Assembly (NCBI RefSeq): GCF_900142575.1
Contig: NZ_FRBI01000013.1
Span: forward strand, 98,394 to 162,393
Direction: 5' to 3'
DNA from: Actinacidiphila paucisporea
Lineage (GTDB): Bacteria; Actinomycetota; Actinomycetes; Streptomycetales; Streptomycetaceae
Length of the DNA stretch: 64,000 nucleotides
Below, piece by piece: positions 7,612 to 15,792 of this stretch. The first letter of the stretch is position 1. Every line of letters starts with the position of its first letter. Under the pieces are notes generated by a model that was not told where the DNA came from, searched no databases, and was given only the letters and a program-made list of their open reading frames with translations. The position numbers and the translations under genes are program-made.

Positions 7612-8748
7612 TCAGCAGTCTTCCGCGGTCTCCCGCACCGGCCCGGCTCCTGCCAGCAGCCGCCGCCTGCGCCACAACACCAGCGGCAGGGCGCCCGCGA
7701 AGCCCGCCGCCGCCGGTACGGCCGCACCGGCCGCATTGATGCCGGGCTGCGAGAACGTACCGGGAATGGAGAGCACGTCCCAGCGGTTGACCGGCCAGGC
7801 CACCACGAAGGCGCGGCCGACCACGTCGCTGTTGGGGACGGTGCCGCCGCCCGGCAGCGTGGGGTGGAAGCGGGAGTCGAGCGAATTCTGGCGGTTGTCG
7901 CCCATCACCCAGATCCTGCCCTTGGGCACGTGGACCGTGAACGGCATGTCGGGGGTGCACGCCGTGCTGCCGGGGCGGACGTAGGGCTCGACCAGCGCCT
8001 TGCCGTTGACCATCAGCGGTCCGGTGCCCTTGCACGACACCGTGTCGCCGCCGACTCCGATCACCCGCTTGATCAGGTCCTTCTCATCGGCCGACGGCAT
8101 CAGGCCGATGAAGCTGAGGCCCTTCTGCAGACCGCGCACCACCACATTGCTGCTGGGCGACGGAGCCTCCGGCAGCCAGCCGCCCGGGTCGTGGAAGACG
8201 ACGACCTCGCCGCGGCTCGGGGTGGAGCCGAACCAGGGGGTGAGCTTGTCGACCAGCACCCGGTCGCCCTTGAGCAGGGTGTCGTTCATCGAGTCCGACG
8301 GGATGGAGAAGGCCTGCACCAGGAACGTCTTGATCAGCAGCGCAAGCACCAGGGCGATGCCGATCAGCAGCGGCAGCTCCTTCCAGAACGACCGCTGCTT
8401 GCGGTCGCGGGAGGGCCGCTCGGCGTCCTCGTCGTCGCGCGGATCCCGCTCCGGCTCCGCGGGGCCGACCGGGCCCGCGGGGTCGCCAGGAGCGCCGCCG
8501 GCCATCGCCGGGATGCCGTTCCCTGGCAGCCCCGGGTCCGTGGCCCAGCCGCCGTTCACCGCGCTGCCGCCGGGTGCCTGATCATGCTCCACCGGAGTCA
8601 CTCCCGTGCCGTCGTCGTAGACCGGCCCGGCCGACGGCCGTCCGGGGACCGCGGCGCCTGCCGCCGATTCGTCGGCCGGGGGCGCCTCGGCATCCCGCTT
8701 CTCGGGATCGCCGGGTCCAGACCGTGCGCCGACCACCAGGTCCCCCAC
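7612..8748 (-). CDS. sipY: Type I signal peptidase SipY
   Basis: A 378-residue signal peptidase with a long acidic, disordered N-terminal cytoplasmic region (about residues 1-118), a membrane helix (123-147), catalytic S153 in SIPSDSMNDT, base K228 in DLIKRVIGVGGD, the GDNRQNSLDSRFH box and a C-terminal membrane segment. GTG 8748 (MGDLVVGARSG) is preferred because GAGGAG lies 5 nt upstream; the GTG at 8754 overlaps that Shine-Dalgarno sequence. The 5' end lies inside the sipX frame. In S. lividans SipY is the major housekeeping peptidase; equivalence here is inferred from position. Confidence 0.93.
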   Translation of the reverse strand: MGDLVVGARSGPGDPEKRDAEAPPADESAAGAAVPGRPSAGPVYDDGTGVTPVEHDQAPGGSAVNGGWATDPGLPGNGIPAMAGGAPGDPAGPVGPAEPERDPRDDEDAERPSRDRKQRSFWKELPLLIGIALVLALLIKTFLVQAFSIPSDSMNDTLLKGDRVLVDKLTPWFGSTPSRGEVVVFHDPGGWLPEAPSPSSNVVVRGLQKGLSFIGLMPSADEKDLIKRVIGVGGDTVSCKGTGPLMVNGKALVEPYVRPGSTACTPDMPFTVHVPKGRIWVMGDNRQNSLDSRFHPTLPGGGTVPNSDVVGRAFVVAWPVNRWDVLSIPGTFSQPGINAAGAAVPAAAGFAGALPLVLWRRRRLLAGAGPVRETAEDC

Positions 8749-9736
8749 ATCCACTCCTCACTCCAGACCGCCGCCCGCGCCGCATCCGGCGCAGGCCCGC
8801 CACTCCCATAACGAGCGAGAGTTCCGCAGGAGTCGGTAGCTGGTTCGTCCTTTGACCGTTGTTGGCCGAGCCCACAGTAGTGGGCCCAGCTGTGGCTACA
8901 GCGGCGGCAGACCCGGGTGCCGGGACTGCGCCGAAGGTCGCCGGTTCCTTCAGGCGCTGCCAGTGGCCGATCGGCCAGCCGATCACGAAAGCCCGTCCGA
9001 CCACCAGACTTTCTGGGATGGTGCCGCCGCCGGCCTGGTCGGTGTGGAAGCGCGAGTCGGCCGAGTCCGAGCGGTGATCGCCCATCACCCACAGCCGTCC
9101 CGGCGGCACGTGGTCGACGAATTTCATCAATGAGGGTGGATTGCCGGGGTAGAGGTACGGCTCGTCCAGTGGCTGGCCGTTGACGAGCAGCCGCCCTTGG
9201 GCGTCGCAGCACTCCACGGTGTCGCCGCCGACCCCGATCACCCGCTTGATCAGATCCTGCTCCCCGCTGGCCGGGAGCAGCCCGATGAAGGTGAAGAACT
9301 GCTTCACCTGCTTGACGACCACCGGGTCGGGCTTGGGCGCGGCCTCGCCCTGCAGCCAGTGGCCCGGGTCCCTGAAGACGACCACATCCCCGCGGTGCGG
9401 CTGGGCGCCGAACCAGGGGGTGAGCTTGTCCACCAGCACCCGGTCGCCGATCTTGATGGTCTGCTCCATCGATCCGGACGGGATCACGAACGCCTGCAGC
9501 AGGAAGGTCTTGAGCACCAGCGCGATCACCAGGGCCACCATGATCAGCAGCGGCACCTCCCTGGCCAGGGAGCGCCGCCTCCTGCGGCGGACTTTGCGGG
9601 CCAGCCGGCGCCGCTCGATCCTGGTGTTGCCGGGCAGCCTGGGCGGCAGGCCGTCGTCCTGCGCCGGATCCTCCGCGGGACCCGCGTCCGCGCCCGCCCG
9701 AGCGGAGCCGGAACGCGCCTTGCCGCGGCTACCCAT
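8582..9736 (-). CDS. sipX: Type I signal peptidase SipX
   Basis: A 384-residue signal peptidase with an Arg-rich cytoplasmic segment (41-57), membrane helix (61-84), catalytic S89 in VIPSGSMEQT, base K164 in DLIKRVIGVGGD and the GDHRSDSADSRFH box. The ATG at 9736 overlaps the sipW stop by 8 nt, indicating coupling. The frame stays open for 167 bp into sipY. The last ~60 residues after SGCGG are Arg/Gly-rich and look like a non-coding frame read over sipY, so a long overlap or a lost stop is likely. Confidence 0.9.
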   Translation of the reverse strand: MGSRGKARSGSARAGADAGPAEDPAQDDGLPPRLPGNTRIERRRLARKVRRRRRRSLAREVPLLIMVALVIALVLKTFLLQAFVIPSGSMEQTIKIGDRVLVDKLTPWFGAQPHRGDVVVFRDPGHWLQGEAAPKPDPVVVKQVKQFFTFIGLLPASGEQDLIKRVIGVGGDTVECCDAQGRLLVNGQPLDEPYLYPGNPPSLMKFVDHVPPGRLWVMGDHRSDSADSRFHTDQAGGGTIPESLVVGRAFVIGWPIGHWQRLKEPATFGAVPAPGSAAAVATAGPTTVGSANNGQRTNQLPTPAELSLVMGVAGLRRMRRGRRSGVRSGCGGPGGRRTVWTRRSREAGCRGAPGRRIGGRRRGPRTAVGRAGLRRRHGSDSGGA

Positions 9737-10448
9737 GCGGGCCGGCCGGGGCGGGGACGGCGGCGAAGGTCGCGGGGCGGCGCAGCCTGGTCCAGTGGCC
9801 GACCGGCCAGCCGATCCATTCGGCGCGGCCGATCACGCGGCCGACCGGGACGGTGCCGCCGCCGGGGTCGCCGAGGTGATCGCGCGAGTCGCGCGAGTCG
9901 TCGCGATGGTCGCCCATCACCCAGAGTCTTCCGTCCGGAACCACGATGTCGAACGGTACCCGGGAGGGCGTGTCCCCGGGATAAAGGTAGGTCTCGTCCA
10001 GGGGGTGGCCGTTGACCATCAGCCGGCCCCGCGCGTCGCAGCAGGTCACCCGGTCGCCGCCGGTCCCGATCACGCGCTTGACGAAGTCCGTGCCGCCTGA
10101 CTGCGTGAACGACCCGTCGCCGTCGAACACGATCACGTCCCCCCGCCGCGGTGCGCCGCCGAAGCGGTACGCGAGCTTGTCCACCAGCACCCGGTCACCG
10201 ATCCGCAGCGTGCCCTCCATCGAGCCGCTGGGCACCTGGAAGGGCTGCATCACGAAGGTGCTGACCAGCAGCAGCGCCGCCACACCGGCGAGCGCGACCA
10301 GGATCGTACGCCGCCAGTCCGCCCACCACAGCGGGAGCGCCCGGGCCAGTCGCGCGCGCAGCACGACGGAACGCGACCGCTCCTCCGGTTCCGCCTCGTC
10401 GGCGGGGGAGGAACGGTCGCGTTCCGGTACGGCAGCTTCGGTGTCCAT
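9729..10448 (-). CDS. sipW: Type I signal peptidase SipW
   Basis: A 239-residue signal peptidase, first of the four-gene cluster. Visible are a charged N-terminal tail, a single membrane helix (about 48-66), catalytic S76 in QVPSGSMEGT, base K124 in DFVKRVIGTGGD and the GDHRDDSRDSRDH box. No second hydrophobic segment closes the protein, unlike SipX, SipY and SipZ, so a one-span topology is expected. It begins 45 bp after rplS and overlaps sipX. The name follows the S. lividans cluster order. Confidence 0.92.
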   Translation of the reverse strand: MDTEAAVPERDRSSPADEAEPEERSRSVVLRARLARALPLWWADWRRTILVALAGVAALLLVSTFVMQPFQVPSGSMEGTLRIGDRVLVDKLAYRFGGAPRRGDVIVFDGDGSFTQSGGTDFVKRVIGTGGDRVTCCDARGRLMVNGHPLDETYLYPGDTPSRVPFDIVVPDGRLWVMGDHRDDSRDSRDHLGDPGGGTVPVGRVIGRAEWIGWPVGHWTRLRRPATFAAVPAPAGPHG

Positions 10449-10493
10449 CGAGGCCAGAGCCTATCCGGCCGCTCCCTGGAAACCGCTACGCGC

Positions 10494-10844
10494 TCAGTTG
10501 TCGCGCTTCTCCTTGATCTTCGCGGCCTTGCCGCGCAGCTCACGGAGGTAGTACAGCTTCGCGCGGCGCACGTCGCCGCGGGTGACGACCTCGATCTTCT
10601 CGACGATCGGGGTGTGCACGGGGAAGGTGCGCTCGACACCGACGGAGAAGCTGACCTTGCGGACCGTGAAGGTCTCGCTGACGCCCGCGCCCTGGCGGCG
10701 GATGACGACGCCCTTGAACTGCTGCACACGGGAGCGGTTGCCCTCGATGACGCGCACGTGGACGTTGACGGTGTCACCGGGGCGGAAGGCCGGGATGTCG
10801 GTGCGCAGCGAGGCGCCGTTGAGGCCCTCGATCAGGTTGGTCAT
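10494..10844 (-). CDS. rplS: 50S ribosomal protein L19
   Basis: A 116-residue L19, which sits at the 30S-50S interface. The family signature is complete: RPGDTVNVHVRVIEGNRSRVQQFKG, VIRRQGAGVSETFTVRK, VGVERTFPVHTPIVEKIEV and RRAKLYYLRELRGKAAKIKEKR. The start at 10844 (MTNLIEGLNG) has GGAAG 10 nt upstream; the longer open frame upstream is a shadow. It follows trmD by 133 bp, in the usual rpsP-rimM-trmD-rplS order. Confidence 0.98.
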   Translation of the reverse strand: MTNLIEGLNGASLRTDIPAFRPGDTVNVHVRVIEGNRSRVQQFKGVVIRRQGAGVSETFTVRKVSFSVGVERTFPVHTPIVEKIEVVTRGDVRRAKLYYLRELRGKAAKIKEKRDN

Positions 10845-10977
10845 ATGGTGTCTGCTTCCTCGCCGATGCCACAGGTCATCGACGGAACGGGTTCGGTTCG
10901 TCATGGGGTGCGCCGCCGGTGCCGGCGGGCGTCGTTCCCCCTGTGGCAGGGGCGCGCGCCGGACGGGCAGCAGCCGC

Positions 10978-11799
10978 TCATTCTTCCACGGCGTAGGGGC
11001 TCGGCCCAAATCGCCCGTCAGGGCCGGGCTGCCACCCCAGAATGCTGAGCATCTCGCGGTCGCGCCGGTCGAAGACCGACGGGTCGCAACGCCGCACCAG
11101 GTCAGGCCGGTTGGCGACCGTACGCCGCAGTGCCTCGTCCCGCCGCCAGCGGGCGATCTTGCCGTGGTGGCCGCTGAGCAGCACCTCGGGGATGCCGCGG
11201 CCGCGCCACTGCGGCGGCTTGGTGTAGACCGGGCCCTCCAGCAGGTTTGCCATCGCGCCCGGCGCAAAGGAGTCGTCGCGGTGCGACTGCGCATTGCCGA
11301 GGACGCCGGGCAGCAGCCGGGCCACCGCCTCGGTGATGACGAGCACCGCCGCCTCGCCGCCGGCCAGCACGTAGTCGCCGATGGAGACCTCGTAGACCGG
11401 CATCCTGGTGCGGTACTCGGCGGTGACGCGGCTGTCGATGCCCTCGTAGCGCGCGGGCGCGAAGACCAGCCAGGGGTGCGCGGACAGTTCCGCGGCCAGC
11501 TCCTGGGTGAAGGGGCGCCCGCTCGGGGTGGGCACGACCAGTGCGGGGCGGGAGGCGCCCGCCTCGTAGCCCTCGGCCAAGGCGTCGTCCAGGGCCTCGC
11601 CCCAGGGTCCGGTCATCATGACCATGCCGGGGCCGCCGCCGTACGGGGTGTCGTCGACGGTGTTGTGCCGGTCGTGGGCCCAGTCGCGCAGGTCGTGCAC
11701 CCGGACATCCAGGCGCCCCGCCGCGCGGGCCTTGCCGACCAGCGAGACCTTCAGCGGCTCCAGGTACTCCGGGAAGATCGTGACGACGTCGATCCGCAT
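10978..11799 (-). CDS. trmD: tRNA (guanine-N1-)-methyltransferase TrmD
   Basis: A 273-residue SPOUT methyltransferase that makes m1G37 in tRNAs to prevent +1 frameshifting. The knotted SAM site is visible as APARYEGIDSRV and SIGDYVLAGGEAAVLVI, followed by LGNAQSHRDDSF, and the N-terminus is MRIDVVTIFPEYL. Its ATG at 11799 is 1 nt after the rimM stop (TGAGATG), implying coupled translation. The C-terminal domain after about residue 170 binds the anticodon branch. Length is slightly above average because of an extended C-terminus. Confidence 0.98.
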   Translation of the reverse strand: MRIDVVTIFPEYLEPLKVSLVGKARAAGRLDVRVHDLRDWAHDRHNTVDDTPYGGGPGMVMMTGPWGEALDDALAEGYEAGASRPALVVPTPSGRPFTQELAAELSAHPWLVFAPARYEGIDSRVTAEYRTRMPVYEVSIGDYVLAGGEAAVLVITEAVARLLPGVLGNAQSHRDDSFAPGAMANLLEGPVYTKPPQWRGRGIPEVLLSGHHGKIARWRRDEALRRTVANRPDLVRRCDPSVFDRRDREMLSILGWQPGPDGRFGPSPYAVEE

Positions 11800-11800
11800 C

Positions 11801-12391
11801 TCAGTCGCCGTCCACGGGAGCGGCCGCGGAGCCGTCGCCGTCCCCGGCAGCGTCGACCGCCTCGCCGCCGCCCCCGGGGGCTTCCTCGTCCAGCAGCCCG
11901 GGCGGCGGGTCGATCACCGCGCGCTGCTCCTCCAGGTCGATCTCCGGCACGAACTCGGCGACGAAGGGGATCAGCACCTCGGACTCGTCCGGGCGCCGGA
12001 CGACCAGGAGGTCCTGGTACGGCAGGTGGCTGATCTCGGCGATCCGGCCGATCTCGCGGCCGTCGACAGTGACCACGTCGAGGTCGATCAGCTGGTGGTC
12101 GTAGAACTCCTCGGGGTCCTCGGGGGTCTCCGCGGGGTCCACTTCGGCGATCAGCAGCGTATTGCGCAGCGCCTCGGCGGCGGTGCGGTCGCTGACGCCC
12201 TCGAAGCGCAGCATCAGCCGCCCGCTGTGCACCCGCCCCGCGGCGATGGTCAGCGGCCCGGTGGCGGCCGGATCCGTGGCCAGGACGGCGCCCGGCGCGA
12301 GCCGCAGCTCCGGCTCGTCGGTGCGCACCTCGATGCTCACCTCGCCCTTGATGCCGTGGGCGCGGCCGATCCTGCCGACTACCAGCTGCAT
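11801..12391 (-). CDS. rimM: 16S rRNA processing protein RimM
   Basis: A 196-residue assembly factor that binds S19 and matures the 30S head. The RimM N-domain (VVGRIGRAHGIKGEVSIEVRTD) is followed by a PRC-barrel (EFYDHQLIDLDVVTVDGREIG, LLVVRRPDESEVLIPFVAEFVPEID). A Gly/Ala/Asp-rich tail of about 25 residues closes it. The ATG at 12391 is preferred: GAGGTG lies 9 nt upstream, and a GTG at 12403 falls on that ribosome binding site. The stop is 1 nt before trmD. Confidence 0.95.
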   Translation of the reverse strand: MQLVVGRIGRAHGIKGEVSIEVRTDEPELRLAPGAVLATDPAATGPLTIAAGRVHSGRLMLRFEGVSDRTAAEALRNTLLIAEVDPAETPEDPEEFYDHQLIDLDVVTVDGREIGRIAEISHLPYQDLLVVRRPDESEVLIPFVAEFVPEIDLEEQRAVIDPPPGLLDEEAPGGGGEAVDAAGDGDGSAAAPVDGD

Positions 12392-12450
12392 GGAGCGCTT
12401 CACCTCTCGTACGTGGTCCGGTTAGTACGACATCCAGGTCGTACGGCATA

Positions 12451-12493
12451 CGGCTCGGGCCGGGAGCGGCATCGCCACCCCCGGCCCGAGCCG
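12451..12493. terminator. Perfect 14-bp inverted repeat between khpA and rimM
   Basis: CGGCTCGGGCCGGG pairs perfectly with CCCGGCCCGAGCCG across a 15-nt loop, in the 130-bp gap between khpA and rimM. It has no T-run. It may attenuate transcription entering rimM-trmD, or stabilise the upstream rpsP-khpA transcript end. Confidence 0.55.
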
Positions 12494-12521
12494 GTGTTCC
12501 GTGCGGTACTGCGGCCGGTGC

Positions 12522-12761
12522 TCAGCGCACCTGGTCGACGTCGACCAGGTCGACGCGGATACCACGGCCGCCGAGCGCACCCACGACCGTGCGCAGTGCG
12601 CGGGCGGTACGGCCGTTGCGGCCGATCACCTTGCCGAGGTCGTCGGGGTGCACCCGGACCTCCAGCACGCTGCCACGGCGCAGGGTGCGCATGTCCACCT
12701 GCACATCGTCGGGGTTGTCGACGATGCCCTTCACGAGGTGCTCAAGAGCCTCCTCAAGCAC
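12522..12761 (-). CDS. khpA: KH-domain RNA-binding protein KhpA
   Basis: A 79-residue single KH domain (YlqC/KhpA family). The GxxG loop is in KVIGRNGRTARALRTVV, preceded by the actinobacterial start MLEEALEHLVKGIVDNPDDV. KhpA, usually with KhpB/Jag, binds transcripts and influences cell division and translation in Gram-positives. The GTG start at 12761 is 2 nt after the rpsP stop, so the two are translated from one message. Position between rpsP and rimM is the conserved order. Confidence 0.95.
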   Translation of the reverse strand: MLEEALEHLVKGIVDNPDDVQVDMRTLRRGSVLEVRVHPDDLGKVIGRNGRTARALRTVVGALGGRGIRVDLVDVDQVR

Positions 12762-12763
12762 GC

Positions 12764-13216
12764 TCAGGCCTCGGTGGACTCAGCCGCGGCCGGGGCCTCG
12801 GCGGTGTCGTCGGCCTTCTTGTCGGCCTTGTCGGCCTTCTTCGCCTTCGGGGTGATCGCCTCACCCTTGGGCTCGTCGGCGCTGTCCTTGGCCGCGGCCT
12901 CGAACAGGGCGCGCTTGTCGGCCTTCGGCTCGGCGACGAGCAGCGGCGCGGGGGCCTCAAGGCCCTTGTGCTTCTGCCAGTCACCGGTGAGCTTGAGGAT
13001 GGCGAGCACGGGCTCGGTCGGCTGGGCGCCGACGGAGAGCCAGTACTGGGCGCGGTCCGAGTCGACCTCGATGCGCGACGGGTTCTGCACCGGGTGGTAC
13101 AGGCCGATCTCCTCGATGGCCCGGCCGTCACGGCGGGTACGGGAGTCGGCGACGACGATGCGGTAGTGAGGCGAACGGATCTTGCCCAGACGCTTCAGCT
13201 TGATCTTGACTGCCAC
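12764..13216 (-). CDS. rpsP: 30S ribosomal protein S16
   Basis: A 150-residue S16, an assembly protein of the 30S body. Residues 1-85 are the conserved domain (MAVKIKLKRLGKIRSPHYRI, RDGRAIEEIGLYHP, YWLSVGAQPTEPV). The C-terminal 60 residues are a Lys/Ala/Asp-rich tail with repeated KADKADKKADD, typical of actinobacterial S16 but absent from E. coli. It heads the rpsP-khpA-rimM-trmD-rplS run; the 147-bp upstream gap should hold its promoter. Confidence 0.97.
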   Translation of the reverse strand: MAVKIKLKRLGKIRSPHYRIVVADSRTRRDGRAIEEIGLYHPVQNPSRIEVDSDRAQYWLSVGAQPTEPVLAILKLTGDWQKHKGLEAPAPLLVAEPKADKRALFEAAAKDSADEPKGEAITPKAKKADKADKKADDTAEAPAAAESTEA

Positions 13217-13363
13217 GGGAGTGGGTTCTCCTGGTGTTGACGTGTTTGGGCGCGGCGAACTTCCACGTGGGGTTGCGGAGTCGTGCGCCCGATGGACGCG
13301 TCAGCCGAAGGAGAGAGGGTTCCTGCACGGCTGTCGAGTTCTCAGCTGGACATTCTGCCACAC

Positions 13364-13954
13364 TCAGGCGGCGCCCACGACCTCGGGGATACGGAAGGGC
13401 TGCCCGCAGGCTCCGCACATGATCGGCGCTTGGGCCAGCACGGACGGCACCACGCGCACATTGCGCCCGCAGTCGCAGACCGCCTTGACCCGCACACCGC
13501 CGCCCGAGGAGCCGTGGCGTGCTGCGGGCCCGCGGAAGGAGCTCGCGGTGTCCGCCGTGGTGGCCACGGTGTGGGCCTTGAGGGCGCGCTGCAGACGGTC
13601 GATGGTCACCCGATATCGCTTACGGGTGTCGGGACGCATCACCACGAGCGAGAACCCGCTGCTGGGATGCGGCTCCTCTGCATGGTCGAGGCCCATCTCG
13701 TCGGCAATGGCCAGGAAACGGCGGTTGTGGTAGCGGCCGGCACGCGAGGTGTCACGGATGCCGCGTGCTGCGGCGATCCCGTGCACGGCCTCGTGCAGCA
13801 GCCTTTCGAAGGAGAGTGCGTTGCCGCAGGCGGACGACGACTCTCCGATCAGGGACTCGGGGGCGGCCAGATCGGGCAGCTCGGGGTGGTGCCGTTGAAT
13901 ATCGGCCCACGCGACTGCCAGCTCGGCGGCGAGAACAGGTGGTGTCGTGCTCAC
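13364..13954 (-). CDS. SprT-like zinc metalloprotein with C-terminal zinc ribbon
   Basis: A 196-residue protein with an HEAVH motif (H54, E55, H58) in LLHEAVHGIAAARGI, matching the HExxH zinc-peptidase pattern of SprT-like proteins, followed by SRAGRYHNRRF, which may supply a third ligand. Near the C-terminus CDCGRN...CGACGQPF (from about residue 163) forms a zinc ribbon. SprT/Spartan proteins degrade DNA-protein crosslinks; whether this one does is unknown. The frame is open far upstream, but the residues become family-like only at GTG 13954 (MSTTPPVLAAELAVAW), though its ribosome binding site is weak. Confidence 0.85.
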   Translation of the reverse strand: MSTTPPVLAAELAVAWADIQRHHPELPDLAAPESLIGESSSACGNALSFERLLHEAVHGIAAARGIRDTSRAGRYHNRRFLAIADEMGLDHAEEPHPSSGFSLVVMRPDTRKRYRVTIDRLQRALKAHTVATTADTASSFRGPAARHGSSGGGVRVKAVCDCGRNVRVVPSVLAQAPIMCGACGQPFRIPEVVGAA

Positions 13955-14185
13955 GCCGTGACAACGAGCCGGGCGCTCCCGGTGTTCCGATTCCGGGCCA
14001 GCCCAATTAATTTGCACTGATCGGTCAGTTCCGGATGATGCGCATTGGATGGGCGTGGATGGGCATGACGCAGGGCGGGTGCGGAGGACAGTGGAGAACC
14101 CGCGCACCCGCCCCATCGTCGGACGAACCACGTATTACGTACATCGGTTTTCGGTCAGCGGACATCTGAGGGCGCCCGCGGGCGG

Positions 14186-15598
14186 TCAGTACGCCCGGGC
14201 GACGATCGCCAGCGTGCCGGGAGCGTCGTCCGAGTCCGGCACCCCGCCGTCCTTCGTGACCAGGCAGCGCACCGAAACGCCCTGCTGGGCCAGCTCCTCC
14301 TCGCCCACCGGGCCGAGATCGGCCCACGGGATGCGCGCCCAGCCGGTCGCGGCGGCCTCGACCGCCTCCTCGATGGACGCGACGTCCACAGTGCGGGATT
14401 CCCGGCGCTCGCGGGACTCCCGCAGCAGCTGCGCCTGGTCCTCCTCGAGCACCGCGGGCAGCAGTTCGGCGAGGCTGTCCAGCGCGACCGGCGTCTTGCC
14501 GCCGGGAATGCGCCGGGCCAGCATCGCGGTGCCCGCCTCCAGGTCGCGGGGGCCGACCTCGACCCGCACGGGCACGCCCTTGAGCTCCCAGTCGACCGCG
14601 CGGCGGCCGAAGGGGGTGTCGGTGCGGTCGTCGACGACGACCCGCAGGCCCGCGGCCTTGAGCCGGTCGCCGATCTCCCGCACCTTGGCCACGACCTCGT
14701 CGTCGCCCTTGATCGCGAGCACCACCACCTGCACGTGGGCCAGCCGCGGCGGCACCCGCAGCCCGTTGTCGTCGCCGTGCATCATCACCAGGGCGCCGAT
14801 CATGCGGGTGGTGCTGCCCCAGGAGGTCTGCCAGACGTGCTCCTGGGTGCCCTCCTTGGACAGGTACTGCGTGTTGAAGGCCTTCGCGAAGTTCTGGCCC
14901 AGCTCATGGCTGGTGCCCAGCTGCAGCGCCTTGCCGTCGCCCATCATGCCTTCGAGGGTGAGGGTGTTGATCGCCCCTGCGAAGCGCTCCTTGAGCGTCT
15001 TGCGGCCCAGCACGACGTCCATCGCCAGCACGTTGGCCATGAAGTCGGCGTAGACCTCGCGCTGGATCAGCGAGGCGTAGTCGCGCGCGTCCTCGTAACT
15101 GGCGTGCGCGGTGTGGCCCTCCTGCCAGAGGAATTCGGTGGTGCGCAGGAACAGTCGGGGGCGCAGCTCCCACCGCACCACGTTCGCCCACTGGTTGATC
15201 AGCAGCGGCAGGTCGCGGTAGCTCTGCACCCACTTGGAGAAATACTCATTGATGATCGTCTCCGAGGTGGGGCGCACCACGATCGGCTCTTCGAGCTCCT
15301 TGCCGCCCGCGTGCGTGACGACCGCCAGCTCCGGCGCGAAGCCCTCGACGTGCTCGGCCTCCCGGGTCAGGTAGGACTGCGGGATGAAGAGCGGGAAGTA
15401 CGCGTTCTGCGCACCGGCCTCCTTGATCCGCAGATCCATGTCCTGCTGCATCCGCTCCCACAGGCCGTAGCCGTACGGCCGGATGACCATGGTGCCGCGG
15501 ACCGGGCCGTTGTCGGCCAGCTCTGCCTTGTTGATCAGGTCCTGGTACCAGCGCGGGAAATCGTCCGCCTGGGGGGTGAGAACGGGAGCCTTTGCCAT
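14186..15598 (-). CDS. proS: Prolyl-tRNA synthetase, archaeal/eukaryotic type
   Basis: A 470-residue class II synthetase that charges tRNA-Pro. Motif 2 (RWELRPRLFLRTTEFLWQEGHTAH) and motif 3 (GSTTRMIGALVMMHGDDNGLRVPPRL) are intact. The HxGA region, anticodon-binding domain and a C-terminal domain ending in Tyr (VARAY) follow. It lacks the ~180-residue editing insertion of bacterial-type ProRS; this short architecture belongs to the archaeal/eukaryotic-type branch. The ATG at 15598 gives full length. It is divergent from the methyltransferase gene, 194 bp away. It may be the sole ProRS or a second copy. Confidence 0.95.
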   Translation of the reverse strand: MAKAPVLTPQADDFPRWYQDLINKAELADNGPVRGTMVIRPYGYGLWERMQQDMDLRIKEAGAQNAYFPLFIPQSYLTREAEHVEGFAPELAVVTHAGGKELEEPIVVRPTSETIINEYFSKWVQSYRDLPLLINQWANVVRWELRPRLFLRTTEFLWQEGHTAHASYEDARDYASLIQREVYADFMANVLAMDVVLGRKTLKERFAGAINTLTLEGMMGDGKALQLGTSHELGQNFAKAFNTQYLSKEGTQEHVWQTSWGSTTRMIGALVMMHGDDNGLRVPPRLAHVQVVVLAIKGDDEVVAKVREIGDRLKAAGLRVVVDDRTDTPFGRRAVDWELKGVPVRVEVGPRDLEAGTAMLARRIPGGKTPVALDSLAELLPAVLEEDQAQLLRESRERRESRTVDVASIEEAVEAAATGWARIPWADLGPVGEEELAQQGVSVRCLVTKDGGVPDSDDAPGTLAIVARAY

Positions 15599-15792
15599 GG
15601 GGGCGATGGTACGACGCGGGGCGGCCGCAGCGTGAATCGGTTACGGCCGCGGGACCGGCCGTGGAACGTGTGAAAAACGGCTCCCCCGGACCCTGGACTA
15701 CACGGGCAAACAGCAGTTGTCTGGCTGTCGGGGACGAAAGCGGCACACATTCCCACGGGGGCACACAGCGAGGCAGGCTGATTGGGGCTTCG

